DNA from: Phycisphaeraceae bacterium
GTDB taxonomy: Bacteria; Planctomycetota; Phycisphaerae; Phycisphaerales; UBA1924
Length of the DNA: 64,000 bases
Reading direction: 5' to 3'
Assembly: GCA_020639155.1 (NCBI GenBank)
Contig: JACKHF010000001.1
Coordinates: 62,001-126,000 of the forward strand
This document shows positions 1 to 8,056 of this stretch, in pieces (position 1 is the stretch's first letter; each line of letters begins with the position of its first letter). The position numbers were made by a program, and so were the translations under genes. A model generated the notes under the pieces. The model searched no databases. It was not told where the DNA came from and worked only from the letters and a program-made list of their open reading frames with translations.

Positions 1-1
1 T

Positions 2-241
2 CGGTTCTTCAGGAACCCACTCGGCAGCATCTCCTGTGCCGCAACGCACGCAGGACAGGGAGTGCAGTCGCACGCAACGAAGTTGCTCCAGTCTTCGTTG
101 CCAGCGGACATTCCCATCCCGGCGGACGAGGCAGTGCCATATGGCGAACCGATCGTCACGGACCACCCGACCAGTATGACCGAACTGATCCTTGATTCGG
201 TCGCAAAGACGCGCGGCATTTGGCGCGCGTCTGCAGCCTGA
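2..241 (+). CDS. C-terminal part of an unrecognised phage protein
   Basis: An open frame enters from the left edge and stops with TGA at 239-241, giving about 79 residues that end in MTELILDSVAKTRG plus a short tail. No domain is recognisable. It lies on the same strand as, and 37 bases before, the ATPase gene, as expected for a member of the same early operon. The other two forward frames across this stretch are arginine-rich and stop earlier, so this frame is the most protein-like. The real length and function cannot be judged from the window. Confidence 0.45.
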   Translation, partial: RFFRNPLGSISCAATHAGQGVQSHATKLLQSSLPADIPIPADEAVPYGEPIVTDHPTSMTELILDSVAKTRGIWRASAA

Positions 242-278
242 CACCCATTCCCGTGCGCGAGAGCGTGCGGGCGTGATT

Positions 279-1964
279 ATGAGCACGATCACACTCAGCA
301 ATGACTTTGCGCTCCCAGAGGAGGCTGTCACATGGAAGATGGGCATTGTCGGGCGCACAGGCTCGGGCAAGACCAACACCGCGATCGTGATGGCCGAGCA
401 GATGTGCGAGCGATCGCTCCCATTCGTCATCCTCGACCCGCAGGGCGACTGGTGGGGCCTTCGCACAAAGTATCAGGTGCAGATTCTCGGAGGCGCACAC
501 GGCGATGTCCCGCTCGATCCAAAGGCCGGAGAGGTTGTCGCCGACTTCGTGATGGAATGCGGTGTACCGACCCTGCTTGACATGTCCGACATGGGCGAGG
601 GCGAGATGGTGCGCTTCGCGACCGACTTCGCGCGTCGGTTGTATGCCAAGAACAAGCACGCGATCCATGTGTTTCTCGACGAGGCCGATATGTTCGCGCC
701 ACAGTCCGGCATGGGCAACAAGGCACAGTGTCTCGGCGCGTGGCAGAACGTCGTCAGGCGCGGGCGGTCCAAAGGCATCGGTGTGACGATGATTACGCAG
801 CGTCCGGCGGTCATCAACAAGGATTTGTTCACGCAGTGTGACCCGATGTTTGTGCATCAGCTTGCAAGCTCGAACGACCTTGGAGCGATCGACAAGTATC
901 TCGACTACTTCGGGTACGCCAAGAGCGACCGGAGGCCCATCACTGAGCGTGTTGCGAAGTACCAGACCGGCGATGCGCTCGTGCTTGCGCTTGGAAGCCT
1001 GCGAATCGAGCCGACACACATCGGTGTGAGCAAGCGAAAGAGCTTCGACTCGAGCGCGGCACCAAAGGCGAAGGGGCGCAAGGCTGTCACACCTGAGATG
1101 GTCAAGATCAATCTTGACGCGCTCGGTGACCGCATGAAGGACGCGGTGGCCCAAGCAGAGCAGAACGACCCGAAACTGCTCAAGAAGCGAATCGCGGAAC
1201 TGGAGAAGCAGGTCAAGGAACAGAAGCCGGACCAGTCATCGATAGACGATGCAGTCAGGGCGCGTGACGCATACTGGCAGAACGAGATCGATCTGCGTCG
1301 GAAAATCACTGAGAAGGCACTGCAGCAGCTTGGTGGGATCATCGGAGAGATTGGTGATGTGTTCAAGATTGCGAACGCAACGCCGCCAAAGACACAGGCG
1401 AGCACGCCAATAGACGCACCACCACCGTCGAAGCCAAAGAAACCTACCACAAAGAGTGATCGGCTTTCAGGACCACACCAGAAGATTCTCGATGCGATCG
1501 CGTTCATGAACTTGATGGGGATCGATGCTCCACACATCAAGCAGGTCGCGCTGATCGCGGGATACACAAACAGTGGCACGTTCTCGAACTACGCGAGCGA
1601 TCTGCACAAATCGGGGCTCATCAACCGCAACAACGGCACACTGTCGCTGACTGACGAAGGCATGTATGAGGCGAACTACGAAACGCATCCATCGCCAATC
1701 GAGATGCGAGCCTCAGTGGTCGAGATGGTTCGCAGACTCAAGGGTGGCAATATACCCGCGACACTGCTCAACTGGCTCATCCAGCAGTATCTCAAACAGC
1801 CGGGCCGGTGGATCAAGGTTGCTGATGTTGCGGCGGCGAACGGGTACGCAAACTCAGGGACGTTCTCGAACTACCTGAGCAAGCTGTCAACCGCCGGCGT
1901 GATCGACCGCGAGAACGGAATGGTCCGTGCTGTCGACGTGCTGTTTCCGGAGGTGTGCCAATGA
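279..1964 (+). CDS. HerA/DUF87-type P-loop ATPase with two C-terminal winged-helix repeats
   Basis: This is a 561-residue protein with Walker A GRTGSGKT at residues 25-32 and Walker B HVFLDEAD at about 130-137, followed by a helicase-like segment ending in TQRP. This layout fits the HerA/FtsK-like ATPases that move or remodel DNA. Residues 290-330 are charged and probably coiled coil. The C-terminal third carries two copies of a helix-turn-helix unit, each marked by GY.NSGTFSNY. I chose ATG 279, which leads directly into the ATPase fold, over an in-frame TTG at 192 that would overlap the preceding frame. It overlaps the next gene by ATGA. The likely role is phage replication or recombination; the exact substrate is unknown. 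Confidence 0.8.
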   Translation: MSTITLSNDFALPEEAVTWKMGIVGRTGSGKTNTAIVMAEQMCERSLPFVILDPQGDWWGLRTKYQVQILGGAHGDVPLDPKAGEVVADFVMECGVPTLLDMSDMGEGEMVRFATDFARRLYAKNKHAIHVFLDEADMFAPQSGMGNKAQCLGAWQNVVRRGRSKGIGVTMITQRPAVINKDLFTQCDPMFVHQLASSNDLGAIDKYLDYFGYAKSDRRPITERVAKYQTGDALVLALGSLRIEPTHIGVSKRKSFDSSAAPKAKGRKAVTPEMVKINLDALGDRMKDAVAQAEQNDPKLLKKRIAELEKQVKEQKPDQSSIDDAVRARDAYWQNEIDLRRKITEKALQQLGGIIGEIGDVFKIANATPPKTQASTPIDAPPPSKPKKPTTKSDRLSGPHQKILDAIAFMNLMGIDAPHIKQVALIAGYTNSGTFSNYASDLHKSGLINRNNGTLSLTDEGMYEANYETHPSPIEMRASVVEMVRRLKGGNIPATLLNWLIQQYLKQPGRWIKVADVAAANGYANSGTFSNYLSKLSTAGVIDRENGMVRAVDVLFPEVCQ

Positions 1965-3013
1965 AACGTGGCGGTCCCGAACATCCCAAGATCAGGCGGC
2001 TTGCCAAAGCCCTCTCGGTCGACGTGTTTGCCGCCGTCGGTGTGCTTGAGTGTTTGTACCACTGGACACACCGGTACGCTGTCAGAGGCGACATAGGTCG
2101 GTACTCGAATGAGGAGATCGCAGAGGGAGTCTATTGGACCGACGACGCCGAGAAACTAGTGCGCGCGCTTGTTGACTGCGGCCTCGTTGATGAATGTGAC
2201 ACCAACCGACTTGTCATCCACGACTGGGAGGAGCACGCAGACGACTACACCAAAAAGAAGGTGAAGAAGCTGCCAGAAGGCTTCGCCACGCCAAACAAAC
2301 GCGATCGAGAACAACCCAGAACAATCCAGAATGTTTCAGATTCGATTCCAGAAAAAAACGGCCTGCCTAACCATGCCGTGCCATGCCAGAGCCAGCGCCA
2401 GCAGCCGCCACCAGCCGAGGTTGCTGCTGCTGCGGATTCACTCGAACCAGAGCCGGACTCGTTTGCTGCCGTGCTCGACACCGACCCGGTTGTCCGCAAG
2501 GTGTTCGACGCGCTGTGCTCACTCGGGTTCACGTCGTCGGATTCTGTCGGGTATCTCGACAAGCATGGGCTCGAAGCGTGCCGCATCGCATCCGATCGTG
2601 CCAAGACGGGGACGACGAACAAGGCGGGACTCTTCGTGAGCCTGATCGACCGGCACGAGATTCGCGAGCAGGTGCGTGAGCGCGAAGCAAAGAAGCGTGC
2701 CAGGCAGGATCGCGAGCAGCAGGAGATCCACGACGAGCACGAGCAGCGCGAGCAGAAACAGGCACAAGCCGAGCAGAATCGGATCGAAGCGGAGCAGCAC
2801 ACCGAAGCACTCAGGGCCCGTCTGCAGGCTCTCGACGAGACGAGGCTACGCGACATCGTTGCAAACGCGGTGAGCCAGACAAGTGTGTTCAGACACAAAC
2901 TGGAACGGGAGATGGAGCAGGCCGTGCTGGATGGTGAACTGGTGGAGTTTGCGATCAGGCTCACGATCAGCGCGTTTGTCGAGCAGCAACTCGAATCGCA
3001 GGAGGCGGCATGA
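1961..3013 (+). CDS. Replication-initiator-like phage protein (N-terminal HTH)
   Basis: This 350-residue protein starts at an ATG overlapping the ATPase stop codon (ATGA). Residues 1-90 look like the winged-helix head of phage replisome organisers, with HPKIRRLAKALSV, then a helical bundle, then IHDWEEHADDYTKKK. The middle is low complexity and rich in Pro, Gln and Ala. Residues about 225-290 are a long Arg/Glu/Gln helix that should form a coiled coil. Position after an ATPase and before a Holliday junction resolvase fits a DNA replication role. Family membership is inferred from organisation and not from a decisive motif. Confidence 0.6.
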   Translation: MKRGGPEHPKIRRLAKALSVDVFAAVGVLECLYHWTHRYAVRGDIGRYSNEEIAEGVYWTDDAEKLVRALVDCGLVDECDTNRLVIHDWEEHADDYTKKKVKKLPEGFATPNKRDREQPRTIQNVSDSIPEKNGLPNHAVPCQSQRQQPPPAEVAAAADSLEPEPDSFAAVLDTDPVVRKVFDALCSLGFTSSDSVGYLDKHGLEACRIASDRAKTGTTNKAGLFVSLIDRHEIREQVREREAKKRARQDREQQEIHDEHEQREQKQAQAEQNRIEAEQHTEALRARLQALDETRLRDIVANAVSQTSVFRHKLEREMEQAVLDGELVEFAIRLTISAFVEQQLESQEAA

Positions 3014-3357
3014 CACTCGACGACATTATAGATGCTGCGGTCTCGTTCCTCGATACAAGCCACGAGAGCCTGCGCTGGGGCTCACAGCGTGTCTACATGC
3101 CAACTGGCGAGCACGGCATCACGCGGTACATCGGGATCATGTGCATTGTCCATATCGCGGCGCGCTCGAAAGTGCCCGACGAGGTCGTGTGCCCCGCCCT
3201 GAACCTGACCTATTTGCAGCTCCAGCAGTTTCGATCAAGGGCATCAGATGTACTCAAAGACAAGCACGACAAGTACCTGATCTGCGACCATGTTGACTGT
3301 ATCAAAGACATAGCACACCAGTTTGCAATGCGGAGGACCAATGCCGACGCAGCGTGA
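3010..3357 (+). CDS. Unrecognised phage protein, 115 residues
   Basis: The ATG overlaps the upstream stop (ATGA) and the 3' end overlaps the RusA gene by 17 bases, so the gene is translationally embedded in the early operon. The product is small and soluble, with no membrane segment. It has a short Cys/His-bearing C-terminus (LICDHVDCIKDIAHQF) that could bind a metal, but no family is recognised. The neighbours suggest an accessory role in replication or recombination, which is inference only. Confidence 0.6.
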   Translation: MTLDDIIDAAVSFLDTSHESLRWGSQRVYMPTGEHGITRYIGIMCIVHIAARSKVPDEVVCPALNLTYLQLQQFRSRASDVLKDKHDKYLICDHVDCIKDIAHQFAMRRTNADAA

Positions 3358-3760
3358 TCACATCACGATTGAACTCCCTTGGCCAGACAATAGGCTGCAC
3401 GCTCACAACAAAGGGCACTGGAGAGTGAAGTCTGATCCGGTGAAGCAAGCCAGGCGATCTGCATATCTGATTGCGCTGTCTGCAAAGCCAGATTCGCACA
3501 AGCCATTCGAGCGGGCGAAGATCACATATGTGTTCCACATGCCCAATGCGCGGAATCGTGACATTGCGAACCTAATCCAGTCGTGCAAGCCGTATCTCGA
3601 TGGAATCGTTGACGCGGGCATCATCAAGGACGACAACTGGAAATGCTTGTGCGAGATCGAGGCGGACGCTGAAGTGAACAGCGAGTTTCCTTGTGTTGAA
3701 ATGACGTTTGTGAATCTTTCACATGGGTCGAGCGATACCACAAGCACACGGAGGGAATGA
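3341..3760 (+). CDS. rusA: RusA-family Holliday junction resolvase
   Basis: This is a 139-residue protein, the usual size for RusA. The pattern matches the family: an N-terminal IELPWP strand, a basic stretch (HNKGHWRVKSDPVKQARR), then the acidic core NARNRDIANL, D at DGIVDAG and IIKDDNW, which supply the metal-binding aspartates. RusA enzymes cut four-way junctions as homodimers and are common in lambdoid and other phages. ATG 3341 was chosen because GGAGG sits five bases upstream; an earlier in-frame ATG at 3323 has no such site. It overlaps the previous gene by 17 bases. Confidence 0.85.
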   Translation: MPTQRDHITIELPWPDNRLHAHNKGHWRVKSDPVKQARRSAYLIALSAKPDSHKPFERAKITYVFHMPNARNRDIANLIQSCKPYLDGIVDAGIIKDDNWKCLCEIEADAEVNSEFPCVEMTFVNLSHGSSDTTSTRRE

Positions 3761-3764
3761 AGTG

Positions 3765-4058
3765 ATGTTGCCGAACGATTGCGCCAAATGCGGAAAGTCA
3801 GTTGGAACAAAGCGAATACACCATGTTGTGCAGTATGTTGTGTGCGACGACTGCACGAAGCAGCACCCTGTCTATTTCTGCTCCGCCGGACACGCCGAGA
3901 TCGCGCACAGCGGCCAGTGTCCAGTATGTGAGGCACTAAAGGCGATGGACCTTGCGAGGCTACGGATCGTTCAGACGTGTGGAGGAAACGTTGGAGCACT
4001 TCGTGTTGCGGGTGCGTTGCAAGAAAGCATCGAGAAGCTGGGACTGGAGACGAGATGA
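3765..4058 (+). CDS. Small zinc-ribbon-like phage protein
   Basis: This 97-residue protein has three cysteine pairs, CAKC near residue 6, CDDC near 26 and CPVC near 54, plus a Cys/His pair (YFCSAGH). The pattern resembles a zinc ribbon or B-box-like fold used for protein or nucleic-acid contacts. GAGGGA lies eight bases before ATG 3765; a GTG three bases earlier is possible. Its last codon overlaps the next start by ATGA. No specific function can be given. Confidence 0.65.
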   Translation: MLPNDCAKCGKSVGTKRIHHVVQYVVCDDCTKQHPVYFCSAGHAEIAHSGQCPVCEALKAMDLARLRIVQTCGGNVGALRVAGALQESIEKLGLETR

Positions 4059-5068
4059 CCAACATCGAATGGACACACGGCAACGGAATGAAGGGCGAGA
4101 CGTGGAACCCGGTCGTTGGATGCTCACGAGCAAGCGCGGGCTGTGACAACTGCTATGCAGTTCGCATGAGCCACCGGCTCGAAGGCATGGGCAAGCCGCA
4201 GTACAAGGGCCTGACTGTGCTCAACAACAAGGGCGATCGCCACTTCAACGGGACGGTCCGCACGATCGAGGATGCGCTCGAGAAGCCGCTGCGCTGGCGC
4301 AAGCCCCGCATGATCTTTGTGAACAGCATGAGCGATCTGTTCCACAAGGACGTGCCGTTCGAGTTCATCGACAAGGTGTTCGCGGTGATGGCTTTGTGCC
4401 CGCAGCATGTGTTTCAGGTGCTGACGAAGCGGCCAGAACGGATGGCGGAGTATCTGAACTGGAGTTCTGGTACAGGCATGAACCGAGACGATCTTGTTGC
4501 CGGAGTCTGCATGGGGCAACTTTATGAATATGCCAATGAAAGCCACTGGTGTGGAGAAACTGATACCGACTATGAGTCGCGCATATGGCCCCTCCCAAAC
4601 GTCTGGATTGGGACCAGTGCTGAGAACCAAAACACACTCCGCGAAAGAGCATCGAACTTCGGCCAGATCCAAGCGGCGGTTCACTTTCTCAGTCTTGAGC
4701 CACTACTAGGACCAGTTGATTTGTTCAGTCATCCTCATCCTCTGGAGATCGCTCGCACCTCGACCGGTGGCACAACCAAATCAGGATGGAAGCCATGGAT
4801 CGACTGGGTGATCGTCGGCGGCGAGTCTGGTCCGAACGCGCGCGTGTGCGATGTGACATGGATTCGCAGTGTTGTGAAGCAATGCAAAGAGGCGAACGTT
4901 CCAGTGTTTGTCAAACAGCTCGGTGCAGTCCCGAGAGGAGAGTTTGCTCCAAACACTACTGGAAGCGATGGGGTATGGAGTCTCCAGGACATGAAAGGCG
5001 GCGATCCGTCCGAGTGGCCCGAGGATCTTCGCGTGCGCCAATGGCCGGAGGTCGCAGCGACAGCATGA
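4055..5068 (+). CDS. DUF5131 (phage Gp37/Gp68) family protein
   Basis: This 337-residue protein carries the family signature close to the start: IEWTHG, then TWNPVVGCSRASAGCDNCYA with the spaced cysteines, followed by the LTKRPERM motif, WIGTSAENQ, LSLEPLLGP and VIVGGESGP. All are conserved in the Gp37/Gp68 family, which is related to radical-SAM TIM-barrel proteins. The biochemical activity of the family is not established. Proteins of this type are found in phage early regions and integrated elements. The ATG at 4055 overlaps the upstream TGA, and the C-terminus is joined to the next small frame by another ATGA. Confidence 0.88.
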   Translation: MTNIEWTHGNGMKGETWNPVVGCSRASAGCDNCYAVRMSHRLEGMGKPQYKGLTVLNNKGDRHFNGTVRTIEDALEKPLRWRKPRMIFVNSMSDLFHKDVPFEFIDKVFAVMALCPQHVFQVLTKRPERMAEYLNWSSGTGMNRDDLVAGVCMGQLYEYANESHWCGETDTDYESRIWPLPNVWIGTSAENQNTLRERASNFGQIQAAVHFLSLEPLLGPVDLFSHPHPLEIARTSTGGTTKSGWKPWIDWVIVGGESGPNARVCDVTWIRSVVKQCKEANVPVFVKQLGAVPRGEFAPNTTGSDGVWSLQDMKGGDPSEWPEDLRVRQWPEVAATA

Positions 5069-5157
5069 CCACCGCACCCATGCCAATCAAGTCGATCCTG
5101 CTGATCAATGGGCAGAGTTATACACAGGAAACCACACTGTTTGGAGAACCGACATGA
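5065..5157 (+). CDS. 30-residue peptide linking two early genes
   Basis: A short frame starts at an ATG overlapping the DUF5131 stop (ATGA at 5065-5068), and its own stop overlaps the next start (ATGA at 5154-5157). The peptide is MTTAPMPIKSILLINGQSYT plus ten residues. Two exact ATGA junctions make it probable that it is translated, at least as a coupling peptide that carries ribosomes into the beta-helix gene. No function is recognised. Confidence 0.5.
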   Translation: MTTAPMPIKSILLINGQSYTQETTLFGEPT

Positions 5158-6485
5158 TCATGATCAATGATGGAAACGTGATAGAGGCAGTCAATGCGAA
5201 CCCAAAGGAGACTATGTTTAGGGTCAACACAACCGACCCCGTTGTGCTCGAAGGCAGGTTCAATGCACGCGAACAGCCGTGCGACATTGACTTCAACAAC
5301 ATGGATGTCGGATTCGCCGGTGTTCTCAACGTGGGAAAGAATGTCAGGCTTCTACACGCGTGGATGCGTGCCACAACCCCCAACTCGATGCTGCGTTTCT
5401 ACTTCTCGCACGGGGCCGCGATTTGTGGATGTGACGTCACATTTTCCAGTCTCGCGGGCCGGTGCTTCGTCCACAACAGCGACAATGTTGAAATGCAGGA
5501 CACGAATCTGCACAACGGGCAGCAGTCGATCGTTCCTGCTGGAACAACAAAGGGACTGAAACTGACGAACGTCGAATGCACGGGCAACTGCGCGACCATC
5601 TCCGGAGTGCTGAAGGGAGCGGTAATCGACCGTCTGGTTGCTCGCGACTGCGCACAGGCGCACCCGGGCAACAACGCCCATTACGGATTCATCCACCCGC
5701 ACAGCACAGCAGATCGCCTCTGCGCCTGGCACGCGATCGAACGCACACTCTCGAACCTCAGGAACGTCTCAAACAGAAACCCCTACGCGCTGATCGAGGC
5801 ACCGACCCATGTGCGCGTTGGCGACGATGTGTACACTGTTGTTCGCTACGGAGCCGGTGTGTGTGAGATCGATGGCTCGCTGCAGGACTTTGATGGCGAT
5901 GTGATCGTCAAGTTCATACAGCCATGTTTCATTGATTCCACAGTTATCAACAGCGACGCGATCAACTGCGGGAACAAAGACGCAAACACCAACTACACGT
6001 ACATCGGACTCGAAGGCGCTGCAAGCGGGCTGATTGCTGGTGGGATGTTCAAGGACTCATATTGCGCGACGCAGCAGCCAGTGGCGATCTATGGCGAGAC
6101 ACGCGGGCTCGTGATAGCGAATCTCCTCGTCGCGCCAAAGTACGACGACGGGTTGCGTGGCATCATCGTCTCGAAGATGATGAATCCAATGATGATACAC
6201 GACCTGCAGATCGTGAACAATCACGTTCCGATTATCGATCTCAATGGATTACACATCGACCTTTCGTCAAACTCACAAACGGGCCAACCATTCATGCCAA
6301 CAACACCGCACCCGCTGTACCCGGTCGATCGCCACGGGTATCCAGTTGTGCAGACAGGCGCAACTCAGCCAGAGCCGGTGATCGTTGTGCCGCCAACAAA
6401 GACGATGCGCGCAGAACTCGTTGGGGGTGGCCGTGTCACGCTCGAAGGCGTGACGAGCATGAAGGAACTGCCGGAGGTGTTGTGA
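5154..6485 (+). CDS. Beta-helix-like phage protein
   Basis: This 443-residue protein is rich in short Asn/Gly/Val/Ile strands repeated about every 22-25 residues (for example LKLTNVECTGN, VIDRLVARDC, LVIANLLVAP, MMIHDLQIVNN). That pattern suggests a right-handed parallel beta-helix of the pectate-lyase type, common in tail fibres and depolymerases. The last 60 residues are proline-rich, then a short strand-rich tail (RAELVGGGRVTLEGV). It has no signal peptide. Its position inside the early operon, far from the minus-strand structural genes, is odd for a tail fibre. Fold assignment is by repeat pattern only. Confidence 0.55.
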   Translation: MIMINDGNVIEAVNANPKETMFRVNTTDPVVLEGRFNAREQPCDIDFNNMDVGFAGVLNVGKNVRLLHAWMRATTPNSMLRFYFSHGAAICGCDVTFSSLAGRCFVHNSDNVEMQDTNLHNGQQSIVPAGTTKGLKLTNVECTGNCATISGVLKGAVIDRLVARDCAQAHPGNNAHYGFIHPHSTADRLCAWHAIERTLSNLRNVSNRNPYALIEAPTHVRVGDDVYTVVRYGAGVCEIDGSLQDFDGDVIVKFIQPCFIDSTVINSDAINCGNKDANTNYTYIGLEGAASGLIAGGMFKDSYCATQQPVAIYGETRGLVIANLLVAPKYDDGLRGIIVSKMMNPMMIHDLQIVNNHVPIIDLNGLHIDLSSNSQTGQPFMPTTPHPLYPVDRHGYPVVQTGATQPEPVIVVPPTKTMRAELVGGGRVTLEGVTSMKELPEVL

Positions 6486-6493
6486 GGCGACCC

Positions 6494-6736
6494 ATGCCAG
6501 AGGTGCGCGTCTTTGTCCAGAACACGCGTCGGCTGAAACTCCAGCCGACGCTCTGGTATCGCCACGACGATTCTGCTGCAAATCTCTACGAGGGATGTTT
6601 CTACAAAACACCAGCAGGTGTCACACAGGTCGTCGAACGCTACTCGGGCATTCTCTATCTCAGGTGCCTCAAAGTAGACAATCCCAAACAGGCTCAGAGC
6701 CTGCTTCGATCAGCTGGATGGAGAACGGTCCTGTAG
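6494..6736 (+). CDS. Unrecognised 80-residue phage protein
   Basis: ATG 6494 lies eight bases after the stop of the beta-helix gene, with a weak GAGG upstream. The product is basic and begins MPEVRVFVQNTRRLKLQPTL. It appears to be a small alpha/beta protein with an LYLRCLKVDNP strand. It is the last gene of the plus-strand early run, and its 3' end overlaps the convergent HTH gene by 27 bases. No family is recognised. Confidence 0.55.
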   Translation: MPEVRVFVQNTRRLKLQPTLWYRHDDSAANLYEGCFYKTPAGVTQVVERYSGILYLRCLKVDNPKQAQSLLRSAGWRTVL

Positions 6737-7012
6737 CATCCTCACAGCAGTGACTGTGCTCGATGGACCAGCCGACCTGCCCTCGTCGATACACACCTGT
6801 GGTGTCATGCCCATCACGGTTGCGAGCGAGGCGATCTCATCAGGACTCAGTGTCACTTCCCTACGCAGCCACCGCGACAGCTTTGGGTGCTTGATGCCCG
6901 CGAGCCGCTCTGCCGATCTCACGGTCTGGTTCTTCCCTGTCCATCGTGTCTGGAACCGCACACGCAGATCATCCTCAATCCTGTGCCATTGTGTCCAGAC
7001 ATATGTTGTCAT
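6710..7012 (-). CDS. Small HTH regulator
   Basis: This 100-residue protein has a helix-turn-helix-like stretch at residues about 38-78 (RSAERLAGIKHPKLSRWLR, then LSPDEIASLATVMGM), as in phage Cro/XRE-type regulators. I start it at ATG 7012 because GGGGAG lies four bases upstream on the minus strand. The in-frame GTG at 7060 would place the palindrome at 7038-7057 inside the coding region. It is transcribed away from the SAP-like gene, so the pair forms a divergent switch. It probably binds the palindrome between them, which is inference. Confidence 0.65.
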   Translation of the reverse strand: MTTYVWTQWHRIEDDLRVRFQTRWTGKNQTVRSAERLAGIKHPKLSRWLRREVTLSPDEIASLATVMGMTPQVCIDEGRSAGPSSTVTAVRMLQDRSPSS

Positions 7013-7037
7013 GTGCTCCCCTGCCCGCCAAATGTCA

Positions 7038-7057
7038 GTGTCATAGTTGTATGTCAC
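7038..7057. promoter_or_regulatory. Imperfect palindromic operator candidate
   Basis: GTGTCATA and TATGTCAC are separated by GTTG; seven of eight positions of the arms are complementary. The site lies between the HTH gene and the SAP-like gene and covers the -35 box of the plus-strand promoter. It is well placed for the HTH protein to repress that promoter and perhaps itself. Confidence 0.45.
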
Positions 7058-7076
7058 CACGCGAAATCACTAGTAT
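7047..7076 (+). promoter_or_regulatory. Promoter candidate for the SAP-like gene
   Basis: TTGTAT at 7047-7052 and TAGTAT at 7071-7076 are spaced by 18 bases. The predicted start near 7083 lies upstream of GGAGGG (7095-7100) and TTG 7104, which is why I start the next gene at TTG and not at GTG 7080. Confidence 0.45.
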
Positions 7077-7103
7077 TTTGTGTCAACCGGGTGTGGAGGG
7101 CAA

Positions 7104-7730
7104 TTGGCACCGCCGAAAAGACTGAAGACGTTCGAACTTGAACTACTGAACCACATCGCGTCCGTGCGTGGCAACTATCCAGACAAGGCTGTTCCGACCA
7201 GCGAGATCGAGCACCACTTCCTCAAGAAATCAAAGCGACCCGTCGCCGACGCGCTCGGCACCCTGTGGGAAGCCGACCTGATCAGGGCTGATATACACGG
7301 TTCGGGACGATGGAAGGGTCGCGAGCACATCTGGGTCACTGCCGCCGGGCGCGAGTATGTCGAGAACAACGAGGTCTTCGAAGAACGACCCGAGAAGATC
7401 GACGACCGCGACGAGCGAGAGCACAGCGACGCGCAGGAGACGACTCTCTACAACACCGTGTCGTTGGTGCTCAACCACACCAACCTCAGCTCGCTCCACT
7501 CGCTCCAGCTCAGGGGCATGGCGGTCACACTGGGAATCGAGTCTGCGAAGAAGCCCGAGATACTCACGGCTCTCGCGAACATGCGACCCGATCTTGAAAA
7601 GAAGTATCCGCACCTTGTCAACACATCACGCCCGGCGCAGGGCGATCAGGGAGATGAAGACCCTGATGAATCAGAGATCGACGAGGATGAGGTCTTCGTA
7701 CCGGGCGATGGTGAAACCGAAGACGACTGA
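7104..7730 (+). CDS. Winged-helix / SAP-like DNA-binding phage protein
   Basis: This 208-residue protein starts at TTG, with GGAGGG three bases upstream. Residues about 1-85 look like a winged helix (SEIEHHFLKKSKRPVADAL, then a wing ending in WVTAAGREYV). Residues about 125-160 fit a SAP motif (SSLHSLQLRGMAVTLGIES, then a PEILTAL helix), a short DNA-binding helix pair. The C-terminus (about 175-208) is a highly acidic tail. The combination suggests a DNA-binding regulator or genome-organising protein. It lies divergent from the small HTH gene and overlaps the convergent gene downstream by 85 bases. Confidence 0.65.
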   Translation: MAPPKRLKTFELELLNHIASVRGNYPDKAVPTSEIEHHFLKKSKRPVADALGTLWEADLIRADIHGSGRWKGREHIWVTAAGREYVENNEVFEERPEKIDDRDEREHSDAQETTLYNTVSLVLNHTNLSSLHSLQLRGMAVTLGIESAKKPEILTALANMRPDLEKKYPHLVNTSRPAQGDQGDEDPDESEIDEDEVFVPGDGETEDD

Positions 7731-8032
7731 TACGAGGCGATGGCGTACTTCCAGCCAGCGCCTGGGTGCTCGTACAGCAGGAACGTCCTCGAATCACCGT
7801 TGTACGCATCGACACCAATGCACAGCGCAGGCCACGGGATTGTTTGGGCACCAGTGAGCATGATGGTTCTGACACCGTGGTGATGAACACGAGCCTGATC
7901 GCGAAGCGCGCTTGCAAAGACAGAGGTCGGGGGGAGCTGAGCAAAGAGGGTTGCGGCGGCAGACACCACATCAATCCGATCGAGGCGACCGAGTTCGACA
8001 AGCCCATCATGGGTGAGATTGAGCGTTGACAT
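7646..8032 (-). CDS. Unrecognised protein convergent with the SAP-like gene
   Basis: The frame encodes 128 residues from ATG 8032 (a GTG at 8053 is also in frame). The first 100 residues look like a normal globular protein (LNLTHDGLVELGRLDRIDVV, then a strand-rich region with GAGWKYAIASYQ). The last 27 residues are Ser/Pro-rich because they lie opposite the acidic tail of the SAP-like gene, so the C-terminus may be a by-product of overlap. No other gene explains 7731-8056. I regard it as probable but unproven. Confidence 0.45.
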   Translation of the reverse strand: MSTLNLTHDGLVELGRLDRIDVVSAAATLFAQLPPTSVFASALRDQARVHHHGVRTIMLTGAQTIPWPALCIGVDAYNGDSRTFLLYEHPGAGWKYAIASYQSSSVSPSPGTKTSSSSISDSSGSSSP

Positions 8033-8056
8033 CGATGAAACATTAGGAGACACACC

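Noticed and set aside
156..1154. Long minus-strand open frame opposite the ATPase gene
   Set aside because: It is codon-bias shadow: the plus-strand product has clear Walker motifs and the reverse frame has no recognisable domain.
7080..7103. GTG 7080 as start of the SAP-like gene
   Set aside because: The predicted transcript starts at about 7083 and GGAGGG lies before TTG 7104.
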